Shown: positions 9,037 to 18,531 of the stretch, one piece after another | How the letters are laid out: each line of letters starts with the position of its first letter | How positions within the stretch are numbered: position 1 is the stretch's first letter | NCBI GenBank assembly: GCA_947629925.1 | Contig: CANRFO010000002.1 | Span: 119,247 to 183,246 of the forward strand | Reading direction: 5' to 3' | DNA from: an uncultured Ruminiclostridium sp. | Lineage (GTDB): Bacteria > Bacillota > Clostridia > Oscillospirales > Ruminococcaceae | DNA length: 64,000 bases | Made by a program: the position numbers and the translations under genes | The notes under the pieces: generated by a model | What the model was told of the DNA's origin: nothing | Seen by the model: the letters and a program-made list of their open reading frames with translations, nothing else | Databases searched by the model: none

Positions 9037-10870
9037 TTTTATTCTCCCCTAAATTTTTATAGCCGTTTATCTCCTCGATAAACGCTTTTCCGTACATCAT
9101 AAGCTTTGCCGCGCCAACACCGTTTACCTGAAGAAACTCGGTCTCGTCCGACGGCTTTTTCCTTGCCATATCTTCAAGCGCGGCGTTGCTGAATATCATA
9201 TAAGCGGGAAGCCTTTTCTGCCTTGCCGTTTCCGCCCTCAGCGCCTTTAGCCTGCTGTAAAGCTCTGTATCGTAATCCTCAGCTTCATTTCTTTTCTGCC
9301 TTTTTCCGACTTTTACCGTTTTCTTTACTCTGACGCATATCCTCTCTCCGCCGATAACGGCGTTATGTCCCTTTTCCGTTATGTATATCAGCCGATATTC
9401 GTCGTCCGTCCTGCCGAGATAGCCTCCGTTTACCAGCATATCTGTCAGATCGGAAACCTCTTTTCTGTGATACTGTGACATTATCCCATAGGTTGAAAGG
9501 CTGTCAAGACCCATCTGCAAAACCTTTTCCGCTTTGCTTCCCGTGAGCACCGAGCTTATCATAGCCTGTCCGAGGCGAAGCCCTCTCTGCCGCAGCCTGA
9601 ACACACAGCTTATTATCCTTCGTGCTTCGTCTGTTATATCCTTTTCCGTAAATTCCGTGCCGCAGTTTGAACAGCCCGAGCAGCTTGTGCATTTCTCCCC
9701 GAAATAAGCGAGGAGAAACTCCCTCAGACACTTCGTGGTCGTACAGTAGTCCACCATAGCGTTGAGCCGCCGTTTTTCCTGTTTTTTGAACTCTCTCAGC
9801 TCGTTGGGAGAAAGCCCTTCGCCCTCGGTATTCTCAATAAAATACCTTGCCGTATTCACATCAGCGGGACTGTAAAGCAGCACGCAGTCCGCCGCCGTGC
9901 CGTCACGCCCGGCCCGTCCCGCTTCCTGGTAGTAAGCCTCAGGGCTTTTGGGCATATTGTAGTGTATCACAAATCCCACATTGGACTTGTCAATTCCCAT
10001 TCCGAAAGCGTTTGTGGCGGACATGATCCTTACTCTGTCAAAGATGAAATCGTTCTGATTTCTGCTCCTGTCCGCGTCTGACATTCCCGCATGATACATT
10101 GCGGCAGGAACGCCGTTTTCCCTGCATATTTCCAAAGTCTGCTCCGTCTGTTTTCTTGTGGAGCAGTAAACTATCCCGCTTTTCCCGTCGAATTTTTTCA
10201 GAAGCTCCGCCAGCAAAGCGGGTTTACTTCTTGTGTCTGTCTTTATCACTTCAAAATAAAGATTAGGTCTGTCAAAGCCTGTGACTATCTCCATCGGCTC
10301 CTTCAGCCTCAGCTTTTCCTTTATATCCTGACGCACTTTTTCGGTTGCGGTAGCGGTGAACGCTCCCACTGCGGGGCGTTTCGGGAGAACTTCGATAAAC
10401 TCTGCTATTTTCAGATAGCTTGGTCTGAAATCCTGTCCCCACTGACTTACGCAGTGCGCCTCGTCAACAGCCGTTAACGCTATCCTGTTTTCCTGCGCGA
10501 ACCGCCTGAACATCTCTGTTTCAAGCCTTTCGGGAGCGACAAAAAGTATCTTGTAAGCTCCCTTTTCAGCCATCTGAAGCGTCATCATAAATTCCTGCTG
10601 CGAAAGGGAACTGTTCAGGAACGCTGCCGCAACGCCGTTTTGCGAAAGAGCTGCCGCCTGATCCTGCATAAGCGAGATTAGCGGGGAAATAACCAGCGTT
10701 ATCCCCTCTATCATCACAGCGGGGAGCTGATAGCAGACCGATTTTCCCGCGCCCGTCGGCATAACGGCAAGCAAGTCCCGTCCCGATAGCAGACAGTCAA
10801 CCGCCTGCTCCTGTCCCTCGCGGAAATTTGAGTGACCGAATATATCTTTAAGCGTTTTCAGCTTGTCCAT
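9011..10870 (-). CDS. recQ: ATP-dependent DNA helicase RecQ
   Basis: MPTGAGKSVCYQLPA (Walker A), DEAHCVSQWGQDFRPSY, GRAGRDG, zinc-binding Cys cluster, HRDC-like C-terminus. Confidence 0.95.
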   Translation of the reverse strand: MDKLKTLKDIFGHSNFREGQEQAVDCLLSGRDLLAVMPTGAGKSVCYQLPAVMIEGITLVISPLISLMQDQAAALSQNGVAAAFLNSSLSQQEFMMTLQMAEKGAYKILFVAPERLETEMFRRFAQENRIALTAVDEAHCVSQWGQDFRPSYLKIAEFIEVLPKRPAVGAFTATATEKVRQDIKEKLRLKEPMEIVTGFDRPNLYFEVIKTDTRSKPALLAELLKKFDGKSGIVYCSTRKQTEQTLEICRENGVPAAMYHAGMSDADRSRNQNDFIFDRVRIMSATNAFGMGIDKSNVGFVIHYNMPKSPEAYYQEAGRAGRDGTAADCVLLYSPADVNTARYFIENTEGEGLSPNELREFKKQEKRRLNAMVDYCTTTKCLREFLLAYFGEKCTSCSGCSNCGTEFTEKDITDEARRIISCVFRLRQRGLRLGQAMISSVLTGSKAEKVLQMGLDSLSTYGIMSQYHRKEVSDLTDMLVNGGYLGRTDDEYRLIYITEKGHNAVIGGERICVRVKKTVKVGKRQKRNEAEDYDTELYSRLKALRAETARQKRLPAYMIFSNAALEDMARKKPSDETEFLQVNGVGAAKLMMYGKAFIEEINGYKNLGENKNEHSDIRH

Positions 10871-10962
10871 TTTTCTCTCCCAATGAATAAATTACAAAAT
10901 TATGTTATCACTTCTTTTTTCAAAAGTCAATATCGCCTGATAAAATCGCTTTTTCCACTGGA

Positions 10963-10991
10963 CTTTTTATCTTTTATGTGTTATACTTAAT
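10963..10991 (+). promoter_or_regulatory. Sigma-A-like promoter for glmS
   Basis: TGGACT-N17-TATACT, about 70 bp upstream of ATG 11062. Confidence 0.55.
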
Positions 10992-11061
10992 CATATATCT
11001 GAACATAACTGACAGATTTTTTCAGTAAAATAGAAACAAACCGATGAAAGGAAGAAACACC

Positions 11062-12885
11062 ATGTGCGGAATAGTAGGATATGTAGGCGACAAAGCCTGC
11101 CAACAGATACTTGTACATTCTCTGAAAAATCTTGAATACAGGGGTTACGACTCAGCGGGTATCGCCGTGTTCGAGGGCGATAAGCTGAAAACGGTAAAAG
11201 CCAAGGGCAAGATAGACGAGGGACTTGTCCCCAGACTTCTTGAAAACGGCGAGCTTAAAGCAGTTGCGGGAATAGGACACACCCGCTGGGCGACCCACGG
11301 CGAGCCGTCAGACATAAACGCTCACCCTCACGGCAACGCCAGAGTCAGCATAGTACATAACGGCATAATCGAAAATTACCGCAAAATAAAGGACTTTTTG
11401 ATCAACAACGGCTACTCCTTCGAGAGCCAGACCGACACCGAAACCGTCGCAAAGCTTCTTGATTATCACTACAACGGCAACCCGCTGGAAACCATAGCCG
11501 CTACCGTTTCGGAGCTTGAGGGTGCATATTCTCTGGGAATAATTTTCCGTGAGCATAAGAACAAGATATACGCCGTCCGCAAGGAAAGCCCGTTAATAGT
11601 AGGCATAGGCGAGGGCGAAATGTTTATCGCCTCCGATATGACCGCTATCCTTGAATACACAAAAAATTACTACCTCCCCGAGGCGGGCGAGATAGCCGAA
11701 ATAGACAAAAACGGCGTCACCTTCTACGACATTCACGGAAACGTGATAGAAAAGGAGATACAGACTGCTCAGTGGGACGTCACCGCCGCTCAGAAAGGCG
11801 GCTATGAGCATTTTATGCTTAAAGAGATACACGAACAGCCCGCCGCCTTGAAAAACACCCTGACCCCCAGAATATCCGACGGAATGCCTTCCTTTGAGGA
11901 ATGCGGGCTCACCGACGAAATGCTCCGCAATTACCGCAACGTGTTCATCGTGGGCTGCGGCTCCGCAATGCATGCGGGAATGGTAGGGAAGTATGTCATC
12001 GAGCAGATTGCCCGCACACCCGTAACGGTGGACATCGCCTCCGAATTTAAATACCGCGACCCCCTCATCACCAAGGACGACCTGCTGATAATCATTTCCC
12101 AGTCAGGCGAAACTGCCGACACTCTTTCCGCTCTGCGTCTCGGCAACAGCATAGGAGCTGACACCTTGGCGGCTGTAAACGTGGCGGGAAGCTCTATCGA
12201 CCGCGAGGCAAAAATGTCCGTCAAGACCCTTGCAGGACCTGAGATAAGCGTCTGCTCCACTAAAGCCTATATGGTACAGTGCGCATTTATGTATATGTTC
12301 GCTTTCCGCCTTGCCTATGCCAGAGGAAAAATATCGGCGGAAACCTGCCGTGACTACACCGCCAAGCTGCTCCAACTCCCCGACCTTATACAGGAATGTA
12401 TCGACCGTAAGGAGCAGTATCAGCGCGTAGCCGCAAAGCTGATGAACGCAGTGAGCCTTTTGTACATCGGCAGAGGACTTGATTATGCGCTGAGTATGGA
12501 GGGAAGCCTGAAGCTAAAGGAGATAAGCTATATCCACTCCGAAAGCTATGCGGGCGGCGAGCTGAAACACGGCACCATTTCTCTTATCGACGACGAAATG
12601 CCCGTTATCGCCGTAGCTACCCAGACAAATCTCTTTGCCAAAACCATAGCCAACGTTGAGGAAGTAAAAGCGAGAGGAGCAAAGGTAGTTCTCGTCTGCC
12701 GTGACAGCGCCGAGGTGACCGCCGACATCGCCGACCACTTTATCCGCATACCCGACACCGACGACCTGCTCATGCCCCTTGTAACGGCAGTACCTTTGCA
12801 AATGACAGCCTATTACACCGCCCTTGACAGGGAATGTTCAATAGACACTCCGAGAAATCTGGCAAAATCCGTAACGGTAGAATAA
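11062..12885 (+). CDS. glmS: Glutamine--fructose-6-phosphate aminotransferase (isomerizing)
   Basis: MCGIVGYVG N-terminal Cys nucleophile, HTRWATHG, two SIS domains, LAKSVTVE C-terminus. Confidence 0.97.
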   Translation: MCGIVGYVGDKACQQILVHSLKNLEYRGYDSAGIAVFEGDKLKTVKAKGKIDEGLVPRLLENGELKAVAGIGHTRWATHGEPSDINAHPHGNARVSIVHNGIIENYRKIKDFLINNGYSFESQTDTETVAKLLDYHYNGNPLETIAATVSELEGAYSLGIIFREHKNKIYAVRKESPLIVGIGEGEMFIASDMTAILEYTKNYYLPEAGEIAEIDKNGVTFYDIHGNVIEKEIQTAQWDVTAAQKGGYEHFMLKEIHEQPAALKNTLTPRISDGMPSFEECGLTDEMLRNYRNVFIVGCGSAMHAGMVGKYVIEQIARTPVTVDIASEFKYRDPLITKDDLLIIISQSGETADTLSALRLGNSIGADTLAAVNVAGSSIDREAKMSVKTLAGPEISVCSTKAYMVQCAFMYMFAFRLAYARGKISAETCRDYTAKLLQLPDLIQECIDRKEQYQRVAAKLMNAVSLLYIGRGLDYALSMEGSLKLKEISYIHSESYAGGELKHGTISLIDDEMPVIAVATQTNLFAKTIANVEEVKARGAKVVLVCRDSAEVTADIADHFIRIPDTDDLLMPLVTAVPLQMTAYYTALDRECSIDTPRNLAKSVTVE

Positions 12886-12896
12886 AGGAAACTGAA

Positions 12897-13958
12897 ATGC
12901 AGATAAAAACCGTATGGCAAAGGCTTAAAGAGACCACCAAGCCCATAGTTATGTACGGAATGGGCGACGGAGCTGAAAAGATAATGAAAGTATTCGGAGG
13001 GCTTGAAATACAGCCCTCCGCATTTATGGCAAGCGACGAGTTCGTCCGCGGGCAGAGCTTTTTAGGCTATAAAGTCCACACCCTCTCTCAGATACAGGAA
13101 ATGTACAGCGATTTCATCATCGTCGTCTGCTTTGGGAGCAGCCTTCCCGAAGTGACCTCCCGCCTTTACGACCTTGACAGCAGGTACGAGCTTTACGCTC
13201 CCGACGTCCCCGTAACAGGCGGCGGACTTTTTGACGAAAAATATCTTGAAGAAAATCGCGATAAGCTGGAGCAGGTCCGTTCTCTCCTTGCCGACGATTT
13301 TTCAAGAAAGGTCCTTGATGATATAATAACTTACAAGCTGACAGGGCAGATAAAATATCTAAAATCCTGCGAAACCCCTGAGGAAGAGGCATACAGTCTT
13401 TTAAACCTCACTCAACGTGAAATATACGTTGATATGGGCGCCTACAACGGCGACACCGTTGAAAAATTTCTCAGTCAAACGGACGGAAAATTCAACGAGA
13501 TATACGCCCTTGAGCCTGACAGCCGCAGTTTCAAAAAAATGCTGAAACGCCTCGAAAATCTTGACAACAGCGTTTTTCACCCCATAAACGCCGCCGCATG
13601 GAATGAAAACGCCACGCTGAAATTTCAGAAAAGCGGCAGCAGGAGCAGCTCCGCCGACAATTCCTACGGCAGGGGGAAAGTAATCGACATACCCGCCGTT
13701 TCAGTTGATTCTGTCCTTGGCGGCTCTCCCGCCACATTTATGAAACTGGACGTGGAGGGAAGTGAGCGCGAGGCTCTTGACGGAGCGGCAAAGACCATTT
13801 CAACATACAAGCCGAAGCTGCTCCTCTCCCTCTATCACCGCACCGAGGACTTGCTTGACCTGCCCTTGAAGATAATGGAAATGAACAGCAAATACAGTCT
13901 GTATCTCCGCCACCACCCCTACATTCCCGCCTGGGACACAAATTTATACTGCATATAA
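12897..13958 (+). CDS. FkbM-family methyltransferase with N-terminal Rossmann-like domain
   Basis: YVDMGAYNGDTVEKFL, FMKLDVEGSEREALDGA; start reset to ATG 12897, 12 bp after glmS. Confidence 0.85.
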   Translation: MQIKTVWQRLKETTKPIVMYGMGDGAEKIMKVFGGLEIQPSAFMASDEFVRGQSFLGYKVHTLSQIQEMYSDFIIVVCFGSSLPEVTSRLYDLDSRYELYAPDVPVTGGGLFDEKYLEENRDKLEQVRSLLADDFSRKVLDDIITYKLTGQIKYLKSCETPEEEAYSLLNLTQREIYVDMGAYNGDTVEKFLSQTDGKFNEIYALEPDSRSFKKMLKRLENLDNSVFHPINAAAWNENATLKFQKSGSRSSSADNSYGRGKVIDIPAVSVDSVLGGSPATFMKLDVEGSEREALDGAAKTISTYKPKLLLSLYHRTEDLLDLPLKIMEMNSKYSLYLRHHPYIPAWDTNLYCI

Positions 13959-13962
13959 AAAC

Positions 13963-13993
13963 TCCCCCGTCCGTCAGGACAGGGGAATTTGTT
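13963..13993. terminator. Terminator between convergent FkbM gene and ribU-like gene
   Basis: TCCCCcGTCC-gtca-GGACaGGGGA then TTTGTTTT. Confidence 0.7.
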
Positions 13994-14614
13994 TTACCAT
14001 AATTTTTTCAGCGCATTTGAAAGCGGCTTGTAAATAATGAAGGTTATCGCCGAAACCAGAACGCCTTTTACAAAAGTGAACGGAGCGTTGAACCAGATGA
14101 GAGCGTCCCATAAATTTCCCACATTGGGATTTATCAGTCTGTAAAGATCGAGAATAGTTTCTTCGGGAGCAAAAATATTAAAGTAAACGGGATAGCTGAT
14201 GTAATAGTTTATCAGTATGCTTGCCCCCGCCATTATGACGCACCCTGTAAGGCAGGCTATCAGCGCCCCTGCACGGGTCTTTTTGTATTTGTAGATAAGC
14301 CCTGCGGGAACTACCATCATAACCCCAAGCAAAAAGTTGCACACCTCGCCGATACCGCCCGTCGTTGTGAAAAGCGCGTTTATCAGATTTTTCACAAGGC
14401 ATACCGCCGCTCCCGCCCAAGGGGAAATGACGAACGCCGCCACCAGTGCGGGCAGCTCTGAAAAGTCCATCTTCACAAAGCTTGGTATCAGTGCGGGAAC
14501 AGGGAAACTGAGGAACATCAGCACCGTTGACAGCGCCGCCAGCATAGCTGTAACGGCTATCTTGCGTACATGAGAATTTACCATTCTCTGAGTTTTTTCT
14601 GTTTTAACAGCCAT
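13994..14614 (-). CDS. ribU: ECF transporter S component, riboflavin type (RibU-like)
   Basis: Hydrophobic protein with MDFSELPALVAAFVISPWAGAAVCLVKNLINA signature; preceded by FMN riboswitch. Confidence 0.88.
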   Translation of the reverse strand: MAVKTEKTQRMVNSHVRKIAVTAMLAALSTVLMFLSFPVPALIPSFVKMDFSELPALVAAFVISPWAGAAVCLVKNLINALFTTTGGIGEVCNFLLGVMMVVPAGLIYKYKKTRAGALIACLTGCVIMAGASILINYYISYPVYFNIFAPEETILDLYRLINPNVGNLWDALIWFNAPFTFVKGVLVSAITFIIYKPLSNALKKLW

Positions 14615-14659
14615 AATAACACCTTTCCATAATCTGTATGATTTTTGGGAAAAAGGAAA

Positions 14660-14678
14660 GCCCCCGATAAACGGGGGC
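14660..14678 (-). terminator. Expression-platform terminator of FMN riboswitch
   Basis: Minus strand GCCCCCG-ttta-CGGGGGC followed by TTTCCTTTTT. Confidence 0.7.
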
Positions 14679-14706
14679 GTAAATGTTTTATGTAACGTAA
14701 AACATT

Positions 14707-14815
14707 CTGTTCTTTCATCCGGACTTTACCGTCGGTATCGGAATTTCACCGATTCAACCCTTAAAGGCTCGCGGACTTTACCGCCGGTGGGGAATTGCAC
14801 CCCGCCCCGAAACAG
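14707..14815 (-). promoter_or_regulatory. FMN (RFN) riboswitch
   Basis: Minus strand CTGTTTCGGGGCGGGGTGCAATTCCCCACCGGCGGTAAAGTCCGCGAGCC...GGTTGAATCGGTGAAATTCCGATACCGACGGTAAAGTCCGGATGAAAGAACAG matches RFN conserved core. Confidence 0.97.
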
Positions 14816-14826
14816 ATTATGTTTAT

Positions 14827-14854
14827 ATTATACTCTCTTTTTTATTTTTGTCAA
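14827..14854 (-). promoter_or_regulatory. Consensus promoter for the FMN riboswitch/ribU transcript, overlapping the feoB 3' end
   Basis: Minus strand TTGACA (14854-14849) N16 TATAAT (14832-14827). Confidence 0.75.
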
Positions 14855-16930
14855 CAATGTTTTTACATTTTTTGATTTTTTGCAGTTCTTCAGTATCATG
14901 ACCGCCGCAAGACCTGCGGAAAAAGCCGCCGTAGCGGTCGCAAAACTGAAAATTCCCGTCCTGACAAACATTCCCGTCTGATAAATGCAAAGCGCCGTCC
15001 CATAAGCAAAAACTGTCTGATACAGCAAAGCGAATCCCGTCCACCAAACGCTGTCCATTTCCTTTCGTATTGCGGACATTGCCGCAACGCAGGGCATACA
15101 AAGCAGATTGAACATCATAAAAGAGAACGCCGAAAGGCTGTCACGGAAAATTTCTCCTGCGTCCCCCAGAACGCCGAAAACTCCCACCAGCTCTTCCTTT
15201 GCCAGCAGTCCCAGAACAGACGCCACCACCGCCTGCCAGTTCCCGAACCCAAGCGGCTGAAATCCCGCCGCCAGAAGATCGCCCATATTTCTTAAAACAC
15301 TGTCGGCAGGCTCACGGACAAACGCAAATCCTCCTGCGCTCCACCCCACGTTCAGCAATATCCACACAACGCAGGACGCAGGCAGTATCACCGTTCCCGC
15401 CCTTTTCACAAAGGAAACGCACCTTTCTTTCATCGTTCTGAAAACGATATTGGCTTTCGGCAAATGATAATCGGGCAGCTCCATAACAAACGGCGCGTCA
15501 TTATCCCTGAAAATTTTCAGCCCTTTGAGAATAAGCCCCGATATCAGCACCGCCGCCGCCCCTGTAAAATACGCCAGCACAGCTACCCACCACGCTCCGC
15601 CGAAAAACGTCCCTGCGATCATTGATATAACAGGCAGCTTTGCCCCGCAGGGCATGAACGTAGCTGTGATTATAGTCATTCTCCGCTGACTTTCGTTGTC
15701 CACCGTCCTTGAGGACATCACGGCGGGAACTCCGCACCCCGTCGCAATAAGCATAGGGATAAAGGATTTTCCCGACAGCCCGAACGCTCTGAAAAACCTG
15801 TCCATTATGAAAGCCACCCTCGCCATATACCCGCATTCTTCAAGCAGCGACAGCATAACAAAAAGCAATGCCAGCTGAGGCAAGAACCCTACTACCGTCC
15901 CCACTCCTCCCATTATCCCGTCGATAACCAACCCGACGAGCCAGTCGGCGCAATCAACGTATATCAAAAACTCTCTCAGCGGCTGCGTTATCCACCCGTT
16001 TATAACCGTATCCTCAAAAAACCCGCTCAGCATACTTCCCACAGGACCCGCCGACAAAAAATACACCGCCGTCATCACAACGGCAAACACAGGCAGCGCC
16101 GTAAATTTTCCCGTAACTATTCTGTCGATTTTTTCCGAAAGTGAGCTTTCCTTTTTCGTTTTCAAAACGCACTGCTCCGCCGCCTTTTCCGCAATATCGT
16201 ACCGTTCGCTTATAATAATGCTGTCAGCGCTGTCATCACATTCCCGCTCCCTTTTTCGTATAACGGCTTCGATTTGATTTTTTGTATCCTGATTTAAGGA
16301 CAGATCTTTATAAACCCTTTCGTCCCGCTGAAACAGCGCCGCCGCATACCACCTTGTTTTCTCCGCTTGACCTTTCAGCATATTTTCTATATTCAGTATC
16401 GCCCTTTCTGTCCCCGTCGAAAACGCCTTTGGAACAGCCGCCTTTTTTCCTGCCGCATTGACAGCCTTTTCCACCGCCTCATCAAGTCCGATACCCTTTA
16501 CCGCCGACATTTTCACCACAGGAACGCCAAGTATCCTCCCCAGCCTTTCCGTGTCAATGACAACCCCCTGCTTTTCCGCCACGTCCGCCATATTAAGCCC
16601 CAATACCAGCGGCAGCCCCATATCCATAAGCTGTAACGTGAGATAAAGGCTTCTTTGCAGCTTTGTAGCGTCCGCAACGTTCAGTATCACCTGCGGCCTT
16701 CCGCTCAGCAAATGCTCTCTCGTTATAACTTCCTCCGCCGTATAAGGACTCAGCGAGTATATTCCCGGGAGATCCGTCACCAAAACGTCTTTTCTGCCCC
16801 TCAGGAATTTTTCCTTTTTCTCAACGGTAACGCCCGCCCTGTTTCCCACATATTCCTCCGCCCCTGTCAGCATATTGAACACCGTAGTTTTTCCGCAGTT
16901 CGGATTTCCCGCCAAAGCGATATTTATCAT
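14828..16930 (-). CDS. feoB: Ferrous iron transport protein B
   Basis: GNPNCGKTTVFNMLTG G1, DLPGIYSLSPY G3, Gate domains (GVPAVMSSRTV, FMPCGAKLPVI). Confidence 0.96.
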   Translation of the reverse strand: MINIALAGNPNCGKTTVFNMLTGAEEYVGNRAGVTVEKKEKFLRGRKDVLVTDLPGIYSLSPYTAEEVITREHLLSGRPQVILNVADATKLQRSLYLTLQLMDMGLPLVLGLNMADVAEKQGVVIDTERLGRILGVPVVKMSAVKGIGLDEAVEKAVNAAGKKAAVPKAFSTGTERAILNIENMLKGQAEKTRWYAAALFQRDERVYKDLSLNQDTKNQIEAVIRKRERECDDSADSIIISERYDIAEKAAEQCVLKTKKESSLSEKIDRIVTGKFTALPVFAVVMTAVYFLSAGPVGSMLSGFFEDTVINGWITQPLREFLIYVDCADWLVGLVIDGIMGGVGTVVGFLPQLALLFVMLSLLEECGYMARVAFIMDRFFRAFGLSGKSFIPMLIATGCGVPAVMSSRTVDNESQRRMTIITATFMPCGAKLPVISMIAGTFFGGAWWVAVLAYFTGAAAVLISGLILKGLKIFRDNDAPFVMELPDYHLPKANIVFRTMKERCVSFVKRAGTVILPASCVVWILLNVGWSAGGFAFVREPADSVLRNMGDLLAAGFQPLGFGNWQAVVASVLGLLAKEELVGVFGVLGDAGEIFRDSLSAFSFMMFNLLCMPCVAAMSAIRKEMDSVWWTGFALLYQTVFAYGTALCIYQTGMFVRTGIFSFATATAAFSAGLAAVMILKNCKKSKNVKTLLTKIKKRV

Positions 16931-16945
16931 CTTTTATTACCCCAC

Positions 16946-16974
16946 TTGATTTTTTTGCAAATGTATGCTACAAT
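16946..16974 (+). promoter_or_regulatory. Promoter for the queT-like gene
   Basis: TTGATT-N17-TACAAT. Confidence 0.6.
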
Positions 16975-17015
16975 ATCATATTGTTCGGACTGTTCAATTA
17001 TGTCCGACAAATAAC

Positions 17016-17054
17016 GGTGTGCTTGATAACCACCTTACAAAAAAACAAGGAGAA
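17016..17054 (+). promoter_or_regulatory. preQ1-I-type riboswitch (H-type pseudoknot with embedded SD)
   Basis: P1 GGTG(17016-17019)/CACC(17031-17034); loop CTTG(17022-17025) complementary to CAAG(17046-17049); A-rich TTACAAAAAAACAAGGAG tail; precedes a QueT-family gene. Confidence 0.75.
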
Positions 17055-17060
17055 AAAACT

Positions 17061-17573
17061 ATGTTCCAACTCAAAAACACAGCTCCCGTTCGGCTGGTAA
17101 GACTGGCGGCGGTCGCTGCTATCTACGTCGTTTTGACGGTATTTTTGCCATTTACTTACGAGGCGGTGCAGTTTCGTATTGCGGAAATGCTTATGCTGCT
17201 CTGCTTCTACAACAAGGATTATTGCGTGAGCCTCACCTTAGGCTGCGCCATAGCCAACCTGTTCAGCCCGTTTATGCTTCTTGACGTGCCTATCGGAACA
17301 GCGGCTACCCTTATTGCGGCGGTGCTGATGTGGAAATGCCCCAACATTTACGTCGCCTCTCTTTTCCCCGTTATCACAAACGCTCTTATGGTAGGAGCGG
17401 AGCTTACTTACATCGAAAACACTCCCTTCCTTTTGAACGCAGGCTTTGTCGCTCTGGGAGAATTTGTGGTAGTAAGCATACTGGGCGTCGCAGTATTCAG
17501 ATTTATACTTCAGAGGAACAAACCATTTATGCGGCTTATCGGCAACGAAAAGAACATTGAAAAAGCCGCCTGA
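17061..17573 (+). CDS. queT: QueT family (COG4708-like) queuosine-precursor transporter
   Basis: VYVVLTVFLPFTYEAVQFRIAEMLMLLCFYNK, GCAIANLFSP; start reset to ATG 17061 after AAGGAG. Confidence 0.88.
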   Translation: MFQLKNTAPVRLVRLAAVAAIYVVLTVFLPFTYEAVQFRIAEMLMLLCFYNKDYCVSLTLGCAIANLFSPFMLLDVPIGTAATLIAAVLMWKCPNIYVASLFPVITNALMVGAELTYIENTPFLLNAGFVALGEFVVVSILGVAVFRFILQRNKPFMRLIGNEKNIEKAA

Positions 17574-17656
17574 TAAGATAACAGCAAAATCTGCCGACTT
17601 CACGGAAAAGTAGATCGGCAGATTTTTTATACAACAAATCATAGAGGTGGAAATAA

Positions 17657-18472
17657 ATGCAGCTTGAAAATTACCGCCCCATAACCTCAACGCCCTTTCT
17701 GAAAAGCGGAAATTATTGCGAGGTACCGCCCAGCGCCGCCCTGAAACCGTATATCCGCTGTTTCTGGGGAAACAGCACTTCTCTTGAAACATCAAAACGC
17801 CTCGTTATCCCCGACACCTGTATGGATATTATCATCAAAGCCGATAATTCAAATAACACGCTGACCTCGGTATTCTGCACCCTCGACGAAAAAAGCTACC
17901 TTTCCCATAACTCAGAATCGGACATATTCGGTATCCGCTTTTATTGCCATAGCGCCGTTTTATTCAGCACCGAGAGTTTTCGTGATACGAAAAACAGCGC
18001 ATACTTTCCCGACGACTTTTTCCGTGGAATAACTTCGGAGCTGACCGATATAGTTTTTCGCCATAATACCCTGCCTGAACGTGCAAAAGCGGCGGAAAAA
18101 GTCCTTCTCCGCCGCTTTAACCTGAACCGTATGAACTTTGACGTAATGAACGTGATAAACGATATGATAAAGCATAACTGCCGTATGAAAATCTCCGAGA
18201 TCGCCCGCAGAAACGCCCTTTCCCAGCGCAGAGCAGAGCGCATTTTTGCAGAGAACATCGGCGTCAGCCCAAAAACTCTTTCCAACCTTATCCGCTATCA
18301 GCTCGTATGGCAGGAGATTGCCCGCGGCGGCGCAAATATCCTTGATATGACGGAAAAATACAATTATACCGATCAGGCTCACCTTCTGAACGATTTTCGC
18401 TCTCATCACGGTATGACCCCAACGCAGGCTTTTCAAAGCGCAATGTCGGATTTTTACAATACAGACAGATAA
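17657..18472 (+). CDS. AraC-family transcriptional regulator
   Basis: C-terminal ISEIARRNALSQRRAERIFAENIGVSPKTLSNLIRYQ...YTDQAHLLNDFRSHHGMTPTQAF. Confidence 0.9.
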   Translation: MQLENYRPITSTPFLKSGNYCEVPPSAALKPYIRCFWGNSTSLETSKRLVIPDTCMDIIIKADNSNNTLTSVFCTLDEKSYLSHNSESDIFGIRFYCHSAVLFSTESFRDTKNSAYFPDDFFRGITSELTDIVFRHNTLPERAKAAEKVLLRRFNLNRMNFDVMNVINDMIKHNCRMKISEIARRNALSQRRAERIFAENIGVSPKTLSNLIRYQLVWQEIARGGANILDMTEKYNYTDQAHLLNDFRSHHGMTPTQAFQSAMSDFYNTDR

Positions 18473-18531
18473 AAATATTGTAAAATAAATGAGGATAAAA
18501 ATATCCGAATTTATATTAAAAGGAGTTTTAT

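Noticed and set aside
10871-11061. Possible glmS ribozyme upstream of glmS
   Set aside because: Only a short leader follows the TATACT promoter; I see no ribozyme core. glmS here appears not to be ribozyme-controlled.
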